This document shows positions 1 through 7,190 of a stretch of DNA of 32,084 bases, one piece after another. The position numbers were made by a program, and so were the translations under genes. Source of the stretch: RGIG7111 sp036839975 (GTDB lineage Bacteria; Bacillota; Clostridia; Peptostreptococcales; Anaerovoracaceae). A model generated the notes under the pieces. It had not been told where the DNA came from. It searched no databases and was given only the letters and a program-made list of their open reading frames with translations. The stretch's first letter is position 1. Every line of letters begins with the position of its first letter. The stretch lies in the NCBI GenBank assembly GCA_036839975.1, contig DAISVU010000016.1, positions 1-32,084 of the forward strand. Direction: 5' to 3'.

Positions 1-226
1 TATAGCCTACTGTGGTCGGTGTCCAAAAATACGGGTCTTCTATTCCTCTTTTCTTTGAGCTATGGTTATTTTCGGGATAATGTATTTCTGCATAGGCTGA
101 TGGGATAAGGACTTTATCTTTGGTTAGTATATCTGCTATCTGCGTTACTCCATATCCCTCTATAACAAGCCTGTAAATGCGTTTTACGACCTTTGAAATC
201 TCTTTATCAACAAGTAGTTCCTGTTG
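1..226 (-). pseudogene. Large serine recombinase fragment (C-terminal part), truncated at window edge
   Basis: On the minus strand an open frame of about 75 codons reads through segments such as KVVKRIYRLVIEGYGVTQIA and PYFWTPTTVGY. These resemble the recombinase and zinc-ribbon region of large serine recombinases carried by Clostridia integrative elements. An in-frame TGA (plus positions 227-229) ends the match on its N-terminal side, so there is no catalytic N-terminal domain attached here. The other end runs off the window. I read it as a decayed remnant; it could be the 3' part of a gene continuing to the left, but it lacks its start in any case. The family is recognised from remembered motifs, not from a search. 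Confidence 0.6.
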
Positions 227-316
227 TCATTCTAATATCATCTGTTACAATATCTCTACTTCGTAATTTCTTTCCTTCAATGCAGTACAGCTGAGGGTTG
301 TACTCACCGCGTTCAT

Positions 317-436
317 CTATACGTGAAGCTTTGCTTCCCGCCAGATCCTGTTTACCCCGTCGACACCCGGCGTCACGATGTCTTCCGGGAGCGGGGCAAC
401 TTTCAGTACTATCATTCCACCCTTGCGTTCTGCGTG
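317..436 (-). pseudogene. Possible transposase fragment (IS110-like?)
   Basis: A 40-codon open stretch on the minus strand, bounded by stops at both ends, includes the peptide EDIVTPGVDGVNRIWREAKL. This recalls the middle of IS110-family transposases. There is no start codon context, no ribosome site and no continuation. A different minus frame at about 236-345 carries another protein-like stretch (DERGEYNPQLYCIEGKKLRS) that I cannot assign. The whole 230-700 interval looks like scrambled mobile-element debris. Identification is tentative. Confidence 0.3.
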
Positions 437-439
437 TTA

Positions 440-699
440 GACTTCATTTGGAATACCTCTCTGTTCGTATAAGATTTACCAACCTCGTCAAATCAGTAGT
501 CTTATCTTACTCTGAGGTATTTCTTATTTTCAACGTCCACGCCTTAAACTATACAGGAAGCTCCTTATAGTTCTTCTGTTACGCAATAGAACGGCGATTT
601 TGAGGGAAAAGGTATAAAGCACTTAGCCGGTCACAATCGCGCTCGGAAAACTGTTTGCAGCAAGGCGGAAATGCTGCTCAATGCGTAACAATAGGCATG
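440..699. other. Gene-free interval
   Basis: I see no credible coding region, RNA gene or repeat here. Short open frames on both strands have no ribosome site and no recognisable motif. It sits between the mobile-element remnants on the left and the rplS terminator on the right, and is probably more element debris. Confidence 0.4.
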
Positions 700-739
700 A
701 AAAAAGCGGCATAGACTTCCGATAGAAAATCTATGCCGC
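700..739 (-). terminator. Rho-independent terminator downstream of rplS
   Basis: On the minus strand a 10-bp perfect stem (GCGGCATAGA pairing with TCTATGCCGC; arms at 706-715 and 730-739) is followed directly by six T (A6 at 700-705 on the plus strand). It lies about 195 nt past the rplS stop codon. A second hairpin between (arms 752-760 and 774-782, one G-U pair) has only a short T run and may be an auxiliary or upstream stop. Confidence 0.75.
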
Positions 740-933
740 AGGCATAAACGAAAAGGGATGCTTCTTGTGAAAACACCCCTTTATCGCTCGATTACTCGAT
801 TTTTGATTTTGTCCTGTCTGCCCGCTGCCATAGAAAACTCTTGATTTTACTGCATTCTCTCATGTTTTCTTATGTCAGCGCGCCAAATAGGGCTCTTGTG
901 CAGTTAATAGAGGTTGTCAGCTGTATTCTAAGC

Positions 934-1524
934 TTATCCAGCAGTTTCTGCGGTCGCAGCTGAAGCTTCTTTGACATCAGCTTTTTCAGCAGGTGACGAG
1001 TCTTCTGTTTCGGTGGCAGACTTTGCTGCTTTTGCTTCTTTAGCCTCTGCGGCTGCCGCTTTTTCAGCTTCGATCTTGGCTTTCTGATCTTCTTCTCCCC
1101 GAGCTCTTGCCGCCAACTTTGCTTCAGCTTCTGCTTTTGCTTCTGCTTCAGCCTTTTCGAGTGCTTTGAGCTGCTCTTCTGTATATATCTTAGACTTGAT
1201 CCTTGCAGATTTGCCTGTACGATTTCTCATGTAGTTGAGCTTAGCTCGTCTTACATCACCTTTCTTAACGACTTCAATCTTTTCTATAAGAGGTGAATGA
1301 ATCGGGAATGTCTTTTCAACACCGATACCCGAAGCGATTCTCCTGACTGTAAAAGTTTCACTGATGCCGCCGTGCTGCCTTTTAAGCACGAACCCTTCGA
1401 AAATCTGGATTCTTTCTCTTTGACCTTCCTTGATCTTTATGTGTACCTTTACAGTATCACCAACGTTGAAAGCAGGTATGTCGCTTTTTGTGTATGACTG
1501 TGCGATCGATTGCATTATATCCAT
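934..1524 (-). CDS. rplS: 50S ribosomal protein L19 with long Ala/Glu/Lys-rich C-terminal extension
   Basis: Large-subunit ribosomal protein L19, located near the 30S-50S interface. Residues 1 to about 115 are standard L19: the FNVGDTVKVHIKIKEG strand, the RIQIFEGFVLKRQHGG core, VEKTFPIHSPLIEKIEV and the basic DVRRAKLNYMRNRTGKSARI end. The usual protein is about 115 residues; this one has 196. The extra ~80 residues are almost entirely Ala, Glu and Lys with some Ser/Thr, likely helical then disordered and net acidic. The start ATG is preceded by AGGAGG with a 10-nt spacer; a second ATG nine bases later is too far from it. It stands alone, not with trmD, and has its own promoter and terminator. 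Identity is certain; the tail's role is unknown. Confidence 0.97.
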   Translation of the reverse strand: MDIMQSIAQSYTKSDIPAFNVGDTVKVHIKIKEGQRERIQIFEGFVLKRQHGGISETFTVRRIASGIGVEKTFPIHSPLIEKIEVVKKGDVRRAKLNYMRNRTGKSARIKSKIYTEEQLKALEKAEAEAKAEAEAKLAARARGEEDQKAKIEAEKAAAAEAKEAKAAKSATETEDSSPAEKADVKEASAATAETAG

Positions 1525-1604
1525 TGATTTTGTTCCTCCTTCCTTCCAAGACGTTCTTGACGCTCATTTACGATGTTCAGAGGACCGTCCGTAGTAACTT
1601 CAAT

Positions 1605-1633
1605 ATTTTAGCATGGCAGACTGTGCAATTCAA
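1605..1633 (-). promoter_or_regulatory. Sigma-A type promoter of rplS
   Basis: On the minus strand, -35 TTGAAT (1628-1633), a 17-bp spacer and -10 TAAAAT (1605-1610). Transcription would begin near 1598, giving a 5' leader of about 75 nt. That leader contains a small hairpin (CAAGA-ACG-TCTTG) before the ribosome site. Firmicutes often carry an autoregulatory L19 leader, but I cannot confirm that this is one. Confidence 0.65.
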
Positions 1634-1639
1634 GAGTTT

Positions 1640-1924
1640 ATTTTGCTTTTTCAATTGTGAGGCGCATTAAGATGCGGCATGAGATAAATACGGCCTCAAA
1701 TCATTGATTATTGCAGAGATACGGTCACAAACATGAGATGGTATATCTTGATAAAGAAAGGTTGAAATGGTATTATAATTTTGATATTTTAATCAGCTAA
1801 AGGATGCGGATTATATAAATATATGTGCCGGTACATGAATACATCTAAATGCTGCAGACTGTATTAAAATGGATTGGTCGATATTTGTGATATCGTACGT
1901 ATATAGTATAATCGGGAGGTATGC
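1640..1924. other. Divergent rplS-fhs intergenic region, AT-rich
   Basis: No gene is seen. A plausible plus-strand promoter for fhs is TTGAAA at 1762-1767, a 17-bp spacer and TATTTT at 1785-1790. A perfect TATAAT at 1907-1912 with TTGTGA 16 bp upstream is also present. It would start transcription at about 1918, inside or after the ribosome site GGGAGG (1914-1919), so it is unlikely to be the working promoter unless the message is leaderless. Confidence 0.35.
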
Positions 1925-3592
1925 ATGAAAACGGATATTCAAATAGCACAGGAAGCGCAGTTGGAACATATAAGTAAAATTGGTCAAAAGGCCGGTATCA
2001 ATGATGAATATATAGAATTTTACGGTAATTACAAAGCTAAGGTTGACCTTGAGTTTTTCAGAAAAAATAAAAACGAGGACGGCAAGCTAATACTTGTAAC
2101 GGCGATTACCCCGACAGCTGCAGGAGAAGGCAAGACGACTACGACAGTTGGTATTGCCGATGCTTTGAAAAAAACAGGAAGAAATTGTATTGCCGCTTTA
2201 AGAGAACCTTCTCTGGGCCCGCTATTTGGTATCAAAGGGGGCGCGGCGGGCGGCGGATATGCACAGGTTGTTCCCATGGAAGACATCAATCTTCATTTTA
2301 CAGGAGATATACATGCGATCGGCGCAGCGAATAACCTGCTTGCTGCGTTGATAGACAATCATATCCATCAGGGTAATGAACTTTCAATTGATCCGAGGAA
2401 GATCACCTGGCGTAGGTGTGTCGATATGAATGACAGACAGCTGCGAAATATTGTGAATGGGCTGGGCGGCAAGCTAAACGGCACCCCGAGAGAAGATGGA
2501 TACGATATTACTGTGGCGAGTGAGTTGATGGCTATTCTGTGTCTTGCTACGGATATCGCCGATCTGAAATGCAGAATATCAAATATAGTTATAGGATATA
2601 CATATGACGATAAGCCTGTAACGGCAGGACCGCTTAAAGCACAGGGTGCAATGACAGCACTTCTTAAAGATGCACTAAAGCCAAATCTTGTTCAGACTCT
2701 GGAGAATACGCCGGTATTTGTACATGGCGGTCCTTTTGCGAATATAGCGCATGGATGCAATTCGGTGATAGCCACAAAAATGGCTATGAAAGCTGCCGAT
2801 TATACTGTGACGGAGGCTGGATTCGGTGCTGATCTGGGAGCTGAAAAATTTTTTGACATCAAGTGCCGTATCGCTGATATCGAACCGGATGCAGTTGTTA
2901 TAGTCGCAACGATGAGGGCTTTAAAATATCATGGCGGAGCTGCAAAGCGGGAACTTGAAAAAAAGAACGTTGCTGCTTTGGAAAGGGGACTTCCGAACTT
3001 ATTGCGGCATGTTGAAAACATAACAAGGGTTTATGGACTACCTGCAGTCGTTGCAATCAATTCATTTGAGACTGATACAAGTGAGGAATTGGCACTTGTT
3101 GAGGCCGGGTGCCGAAAACTTGGAGTAAATGTGGTGCTCAGCGAGGTTTGGGCGAAGGGCGGTAACGGCGGGATTGCTTTGGCGGAGGAAGCAGTACGGC
3201 TTTGTGAGTCATACAATGCTTTCAAGTTTAGTTATTCGCTCGATCAGCCGCTTGAGGAAAAGATAAAAGAAATTGCTCATAAGATATACAGAGCAGATGA
3301 TATAGTGATAAGCGCATCGGCCAAAAAGGAAATAGATATGCTTGTTGAGCTTGGGTTCGGTGAGCTGCCCATATGTATTGCAAAGACTCAATACAGTTTT
3401 TCAGATGACCGGAACAGGCCGGGAGCGCCGGAGAATTTCAAGATAAATGTCAGCAAAGTGAAAGTGTCTGCGGGGGCGGGATTTATCGTTGTGTTCACGG
3501 GCGATATAATGACAATGCCGGGCCTTCCAAAGCGGCCTGCGGCCGAACAGATAGATGTGGGAAGTGATGGCAAGATCTATGGGCTTTTCTAA
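1925..3592 (+). CDS. fhs: Formate--tetrahydrofolate ligase (formyl-THF synthetase)
   Basis: ATP-dependent ligation of formate to THF giving 10-formyl-THF, in the cytoplasm; the first THF step of the methyl branch in acetogens and a C1 entry route in other Clostridia. At 555 residues it matches the family length. The nucleotide loop TPTAAGEGKTT lies at residues 62-72, followed by REPSLGPLFGIKGGAAGGGYAQ-type family sequence and the C-terminal GDIMTMPGLPKRPAAEQID block. The ribosome site GGGAGG is only 5 nt from the ATG, which is tight. It heads an apparent fhs-fchA-folD operon (65 nt to the next start). It looks intact and functional. The cluster alone does not prove acetogenesis, since no acetyl-CoA synthase genes are visible here. 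Confidence 0.97.
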   Translation: MKTDIQIAQEAQLEHISKIGQKAGINDEYIEFYGNYKAKVDLEFFRKNKNEDGKLILVTAITPTAAGEGKTTTTVGIADALKKTGRNCIAALREPSLGPLFGIKGGAAGGGYAQVVPMEDINLHFTGDIHAIGAANNLLAALIDNHIHQGNELSIDPRKITWRRCVDMNDRQLRNIVNGLGGKLNGTPREDGYDITVASELMAILCLATDIADLKCRISNIVIGYTYDDKPVTAGPLKAQGAMTALLKDALKPNLVQTLENTPVFVHGGPFANIAHGCNSVIATKMAMKAADYTVTEAGFGADLGAEKFFDIKCRIADIEPDAVVIVATMRALKYHGGAAKRELEKKNVAALERGLPNLLRHVENITRVYGLPAVVAINSFETDTSEELALVEAGCRKLGVNVVLSEVWAKGGNGGIALAEEAVRLCESYNAFKFSYSLDQPLEEKIKEIAHKIYRADDIVISASAKKEIDMLVELGFGELPICIAKTQYSFSDDRNRPGAPENFKINVSKVKVSAGAGFIVVFTGDIMTMPGLPKRPAAEQIDVGSDGKIYGLF

Positions 3593-3657
3593 ATTATCTG
3601 AAAGTGATCAATATACGTGTATAGAAAGTGCATGATCTAATCTTCAGGGAGAACCGT

Positions 3658-4290
3658 ATGTATAAAAATGAAACAATAATGAATTATATAAATGCGCTTA
3701 GTTCAGGTGATGCCGTGCCGGGCGGCGGGGGTGCATCCGCGCTTGTTTGTGCGCTGGGCATGGCGCTTGGAAACATGGTTGGGGCCTTGACCATCGGTAA
3801 AAGGAAGTATGCAGACGTTGAGCCGGAGATACGGATGCTGATGGAAGAAGCGGGCAATTTGCAGAAAGAACTGCTTGATGATATAGCCCGGGATGCTGAA
3901 TGCTTCCGCCCTCTTGCAGCAGCTTATTCACTTCCAAGTGAAACAGAAGAGGATAAAGCATTCAAAGATGCGAGGATGGAGGAAAGCCTTAATACAGCAT
4001 GCAGTGTCCCGCTAGATATAATGAGGAAAGCCGGCCGTGCGATCAGACTTCAATCGGAATTTGCGGAAAAGGGCAGTCTGCTTGCCGTCAGCGATGCCGG
4101 CACGGGTGTTGCAATGTGCAAGGCGGCGCTCAGAGGAGCAAGTTTAAGTGTGTATATAAATACGGGGATGATGAAGGATCGTGATAGAGCAGAAAAATTG
4201 GATAAAGAAGCGGAGGAGATTCTTTTGAAGTATTCATTGATGGCAGATCATGTATTTGATATTGTGCTTTCTAAGATAAGAAAAGACTGA
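3658..4290 (+). CDS. fchA: Cyclodeaminase/cyclohydrolase family protein FchA (methenyl-THF cyclohydrolase or formimino-THF cyclodeaminase)
   Basis: A 210-residue protein of the formiminotransferase-cyclodeaminase C-terminal family, with the hallmark loop SGDAVPGGGGASAL at residues 16-29 and an all-helical body. I chose the ATG at 3658, which has AGGGAG six bases upstream; a GTG 30 bases earlier would add ten residues but has no ribosome site. In the family the enzyme releases ammonia from 5-formimino-THF, yielding 5,10-methenyl-THF. In Clostridia with the gene order fhs-fchA-folD it is generally taken as the methenyl-THF cyclohydrolase. Two points favour that role here: it lies between fhs and a folD lacking cyclohydrolase residues, and no glutamate formiminotransferase is nearby. 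The exact substrate is inference. Confidence 0.92.
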   Translation: MYKNETIMNYINALSSGDAVPGGGGASALVCALGMALGNMVGALTIGKRKYADVEPEIRMLMEEAGNLQKELLDDIARDAECFRPLAAAYSLPSETEEDKAFKDARMEESLNTACSVPLDIMRKAGRAIRLQSEFAEKGSLLAVSDAGTGVAMCKAALRGASLSVYINTGMMKDRDRAEKLDKEAEEILLKYSLMADHVFDIVLSKIRKD

Positions 4291-4351
4291 GCCCGTATGA
4301 AGCTAAATGCCAAAGAGATAAGATAAAAAGGAGCAGAATGTTTAAAAACCA

Positions 4352-5218
4352 ATGGCGAAGAAACTTGATGGAAGAAAAGCCGCAACGGCAAAGAAAAAGG
4401 AATTAAAAAGGAAAGTGCAGGCACTTAGAGAGAAAGGTATAGAACCGAATCTTGCGATTATAAGGATAGGAAACAGACCAGATGACATCGCGTATGAGAA
4501 CAGTGCTATAAGACATGCAAAGTCGATTGGCATAAAGACCGAAAAACATGTTCTTCAAACAGATGCGACTCAGCAGGCGCTTCTTGCAGTTATAAGGATG
4601 CTGAATAAAGATGATTTTGTACACGGTATACTTCTCATGAGACCGCTCCCCGGGCATATAATGGAGGAGGAAGTTGTGGAAGCAATAGATCCCGCCAAAG
4701 ATACAGACGGGCTGACGGATATATCCGCCGCCGGCGTATTTGAGGGTATGGATAAGGGATATCCACCGTGTACTTCATCCGCATGTCTGGCATTGCTTGA
4801 GCATTACGGTATAGAAATAGAAGGAAAGCGAGTCGTTATAATTGGTCGAAGCATGGTAGCCGGCAGACCTCTTGCAATGCAGTTTTTAAACGCCGACGCA
4901 ACGGTGACGATATGTCATACAAAGACTGCCGAAGAGGATATTTTAAAGTTCTGTCATGAGGCGGACATCATATGTGTGGCAACAGGCAGAAAAAACACAT
5001 TGACGCTTGAACATACAAGACCGGGGCAGACAATAATAGATGTAGGCATCCATATAGACCGCAAAGGACACATATACGGCGATGTGGATTACGATAGGAT
5101 TGAGCCTGTAGTAGGTGCAATTTCACCGGTGCCCGGAGGCGTGGGCAGTGTTACTACGACAATGTTGATGGAGCATATATTTAAAGCAGCGGAAAAAAGC
5201 ATCGAACAGGAGCTATAA
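4352..5218 (+). CDS. folD: FolD-family methylene-THF dehydrogenase, probably without cyclohydrolase activity
   Basis: 288 residues, normal FolD length, with both domains. The Rossmann part holds VVIIGRSMVAGRPLA and the C-terminal loop PVPGGVGSVTTTML. The dehydrogenase interconverts methylene-THF and methenyl-THF using NAD(P). The N-terminal active site is unusual. Against the bifunctional family's Tyr-Lys-Gln-Asp set (E. coli Lys54, Gln98, Asp121), Tyr48 and Asp119 are kept, but Lys is Ala52 (YENSA) and Gln is Met96 (MRPLPGH). The spacing between these positions is identical to E. coli, so the alignment is firm. Lys is essential for cyclohydrolase but not dehydrogenase activity, so FchA next door probably supplies that step. 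The start has AAAAGGAG about 15 nt upstream. Its stop overlaps the larC start (TAATG). Confidence 0.95.
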   Translation: MAKKLDGRKAATAKKKELKRKVQALREKGIEPNLAIIRIGNRPDDIAYENSAIRHAKSIGIKTEKHVLQTDATQQALLAVIRMLNKDDFVHGILLMRPLPGHIMEEEVVEAIDPAKDTDGLTDISAAGVFEGMDKGYPPCTSSACLALLEHYGIEIEGKRVVIIGRSMVAGRPLAMQFLNADATVTICHTKTAEEDILKFCHEADIICVATGRKNTLTLEHTRPGQTIIDVGIHIDRKGHIYGDVDYDRIEPVVGAISPVPGGVGSVTTTMLMEHIFKAAEKSIEQEL

Positions 5219-5910
5219 TGAGAAGATTATATATAGACTGCACGAACGGAATAAGCAGTGATATGGTGCTTTACGCACTTATAGATGCGGGAGCCGATGA
5301 ACATGCGATAAAAGAAGCGAGGATAAAATCAAAACATCTTTGTTGAACAACAGACTTAAGAGTCTCAGCGGCCGCAGGCAGGTAAAAAGGCCCGAATGGA
5401 TTATTTCAGTGATAGAGAACGCAAAACTTGATATATCTGCTGAAAATATTGCCAAGAATATATACAATGTGATAGGGAAAGCCGAGGCTGATGTACATGG
5501 CGCATCGCTCGCAACTATTCACTTTCATGAGGTGGGCAGAGATGATGCGGTGAAGATGATAGTCGGTATTTCAGTCGCTATTGCATCACTTGATATAGAT
5601 GAGATATATTGCTCTCATATTCATGACGGACACGGCTCTGTTAAATGCAGTTACGGTGTGCTTCCGGTGGCCCGTACCGGCGGTGGCAGCAATGAAAAAG
5701 CAGTGTGATTATAAATTCGTGCAGGATGATGTGGAGACGGAGATGGTCACTCCATCAGGTCTGGGGACGCTTATAGGAATAGGTGCAATATGTGTTGAAA
5801 AAATACCGCAGGGCATAGAAGAAGCGAGAGGACATGCAAAAGGCACACGCGATATCGGGCGCATGGGAGGATTGAAAATTTCAATATCAGTATCCCAGTG
5901 CAGTCTTTAA
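5218..5910 (+). pseudogene. larC: Decayed larC (nickel-pincer cofactor nickel insertase)
   Basis: LarC inserts nickel into the pyridinium bisthiocarboxylate pincer cofactor used by lactate racemase-type enzymes. Three pieces are visible. Frame one starts at 5218 (RRLYIDCTNGISSDM) and stops at 5343. A second frame from about 5340 carries ADVHGASLATIHFHEVGRDD and VKCSYGVLPV. The first frame then resumes with VPAVAAMKKQCDYKF and DDVETEMVTPSG and runs to 5910. The second break is explained by one extra G in CCGGTGGCCCGTACC; removing it restores the family's LPVPVPAVAA. The stretch between the first two pieces, normally including a His-rich segment, is deleted, and the C-terminal ~150 residues are missing where the convergent acylation operon begins. 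Some LarC proteins use programmed frameshifting, but two breaks plus deletions argue for a dead gene. Confidence 0.85.
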
Positions 5911-7116
5911 ATTTTTGTCTGCAGACAGCGTATTAGCGTTATAAAGGAAAAGCACATGTGTTATTTTCTGCTCATTGATCAGCTTTTCGATGTCATTGAA
6001 ATAGTACCGGGGATCAATTACAGCAGTATCTTTGAAATAAGGCGCTATGAACGGAATAAAACAATTTGCGTATGAATCTTTGATAATCAGCAAACTGTTG
6101 TTGTTATCTGCGGATGTGCGTATCTTTATTAAAGGATGATTACCGTTTGTGAACACGGTATATGCATCTTTTTTATTTAGGTTTGCACTTTTGTAATATG
6201 AGGTCGTTTTTTCCTGTTTATCGACATATGTCAGAATTGAAACAGGGGTATTATTGTCGGGTAGATAAACATCTATATTATCGGATCTGCACATGTAAAA
6301 GCCGCTTTTTGATGCAAGCATGCCTTTGAAATCATTTTTGACTATAGATGCTTTGTGTTTTTTTTTATTGACTTTAAGACCCATTTTTTTTGCTGTCAGC
6401 AGAAATGCAATATATGCACCTGTACTGGTCCAGTGGTGGTCGCTGTGATAATAAAGTTGTGTACCCTTTGATGCGAGCTTTTTGAATTTGTCGCGCACAT
6501 CTATTGTGTAAACTCCGGATCTCTTGAGCAAGCTGTAAATGTTGTTAATGTATTCATCCTGATGGCCATCTGGTGCGTTAAGAGGCAGCTTGCTTTTCAT
6601 TATACTTGCGGCTGTCGGTACAGTGAGTACATAGGATTTGATACCGGCATGTGTTTTTGCGAAATTCTTAAAGAGATCTGCCGTTGATTTTACTGATTTT
6701 TTTGACGGTCTTTGGAATTTTTCGATCAGATAACCGTTGTAGCAGAGATAAACGTTGTTTGATTCAACCTTACCTGTTACTACATCGGCAGTTGTCTTTA
6801 TTCTAGTATAAAATGTTCTTGCAGGGAACTGGTCATTTATATATGACTCGAAATCAGATTCATATCTTCCGCTAAATATATTGAAATAATTAGGTTCGGG
6901 ACGTTGACTGAGCATACGGTTTTCTTCATCAGAAAAAGAAGCTGAGCCTGAAAAAATATTTGCGAGTACTAAAACAATGACGATCACTGAAAAGGTAATG
7001 GACAGTTTGGTGTAGTAATTGTATTGTCTGGTGTCAGTGCGATTCGGATCCGACGTTTGATGCGCTATGTGCTGATTGTATTTTGCTGATTTTCTCTCGT
7101 GTTGTTTATCTATCAT
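5887..7116 (-). CDS. DHHW-family (AlgX/AlgJ-like SGNH) protein, glycan O-acylation
   Basis: 409 residues, last gene of a four-gene minus-strand operon. The cytoplasmic N-terminus is followed by one membrane segment at about residues 37-56. An extracytoplasmic domain then carries ENRMLSQRPEP and the signature SDHHWTSTGAY (Asp226-His227-His228-Trp229), which names the family and resembles the catalytic Asp/His of AlgX/AlgJ. A serine-containing block near IKDSYANCF supplies a plausible nucleophile. Such proteins work with MBOAT partners to transfer acyl groups to exported polysaccharide. The start is well supported by GGAGGT three bases before the ATG. The last 24 nt overlap the larC remnant on the other strand. 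The role in acetylating a surface polymer is inferred from family and operon; the polymer is unknown. Confidence 0.88.
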   Translation of the reverse strand: MIDKQHERKSAKYNQHIAHQTSDPNRTDTRQYNYYTKLSITFSVIVIVLVLANIFSGSASFSDEENRMLSQRPEPNYFNIFSGRYESDFESYINDQFPARTFYTRIKTTADVVTGKVESNNVYLCYNGYLIEKFQRPSKKSVKSTADLFKNFAKTHAGIKSYVLTVPTAASIMKSKLPLNAPDGHQDEYINNIYSLLKRSGVYTIDVRDKFKKLASKGTQLYYHSDHHWTSTGAYIAFLLTAKKMGLKVNKKKHKASIVKNDFKGMLASKSGFYMCRSDNIDVYLPDNNTPVSILTYVDKQEKTTSYYKSANLNKKDAYTVFTNGNHPLIKIRTSADNNNSLLIIKDSYANCFIPFIAPYFKDTAVIDPRYYFNDIEKLINEQKITHVLFLYNANTLSADKNLKTALGY

Positions 7117-7190
7117 TTTACCTCCGGACTATATTCGGTAAGCTAATGGTTAATTGCATCGGTTCTGTGATGCGGCGCAGTCGTATATTT

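Noticed and set aside
298..570. 90-codon plus-strand frame starting near 298
   Set aside because: The Arg/Ser/Leu-rich product looks random. The opposite strand holds the recognisable fragment.
1885..1912. TTGTGA/TATAAT pair as the fhs promoter
   Set aside because: Transcription would start at about 1918, within the ribosome site, so the message would lose it. An upstream promoter is more likely.
5340..5708. Programmed frameshifting in larC
   Set aside because: It is known for some LarC genes, but here there are two breaks, an internal deletion and loss of the C-terminal domain. The second break is a simple one-base insertion.
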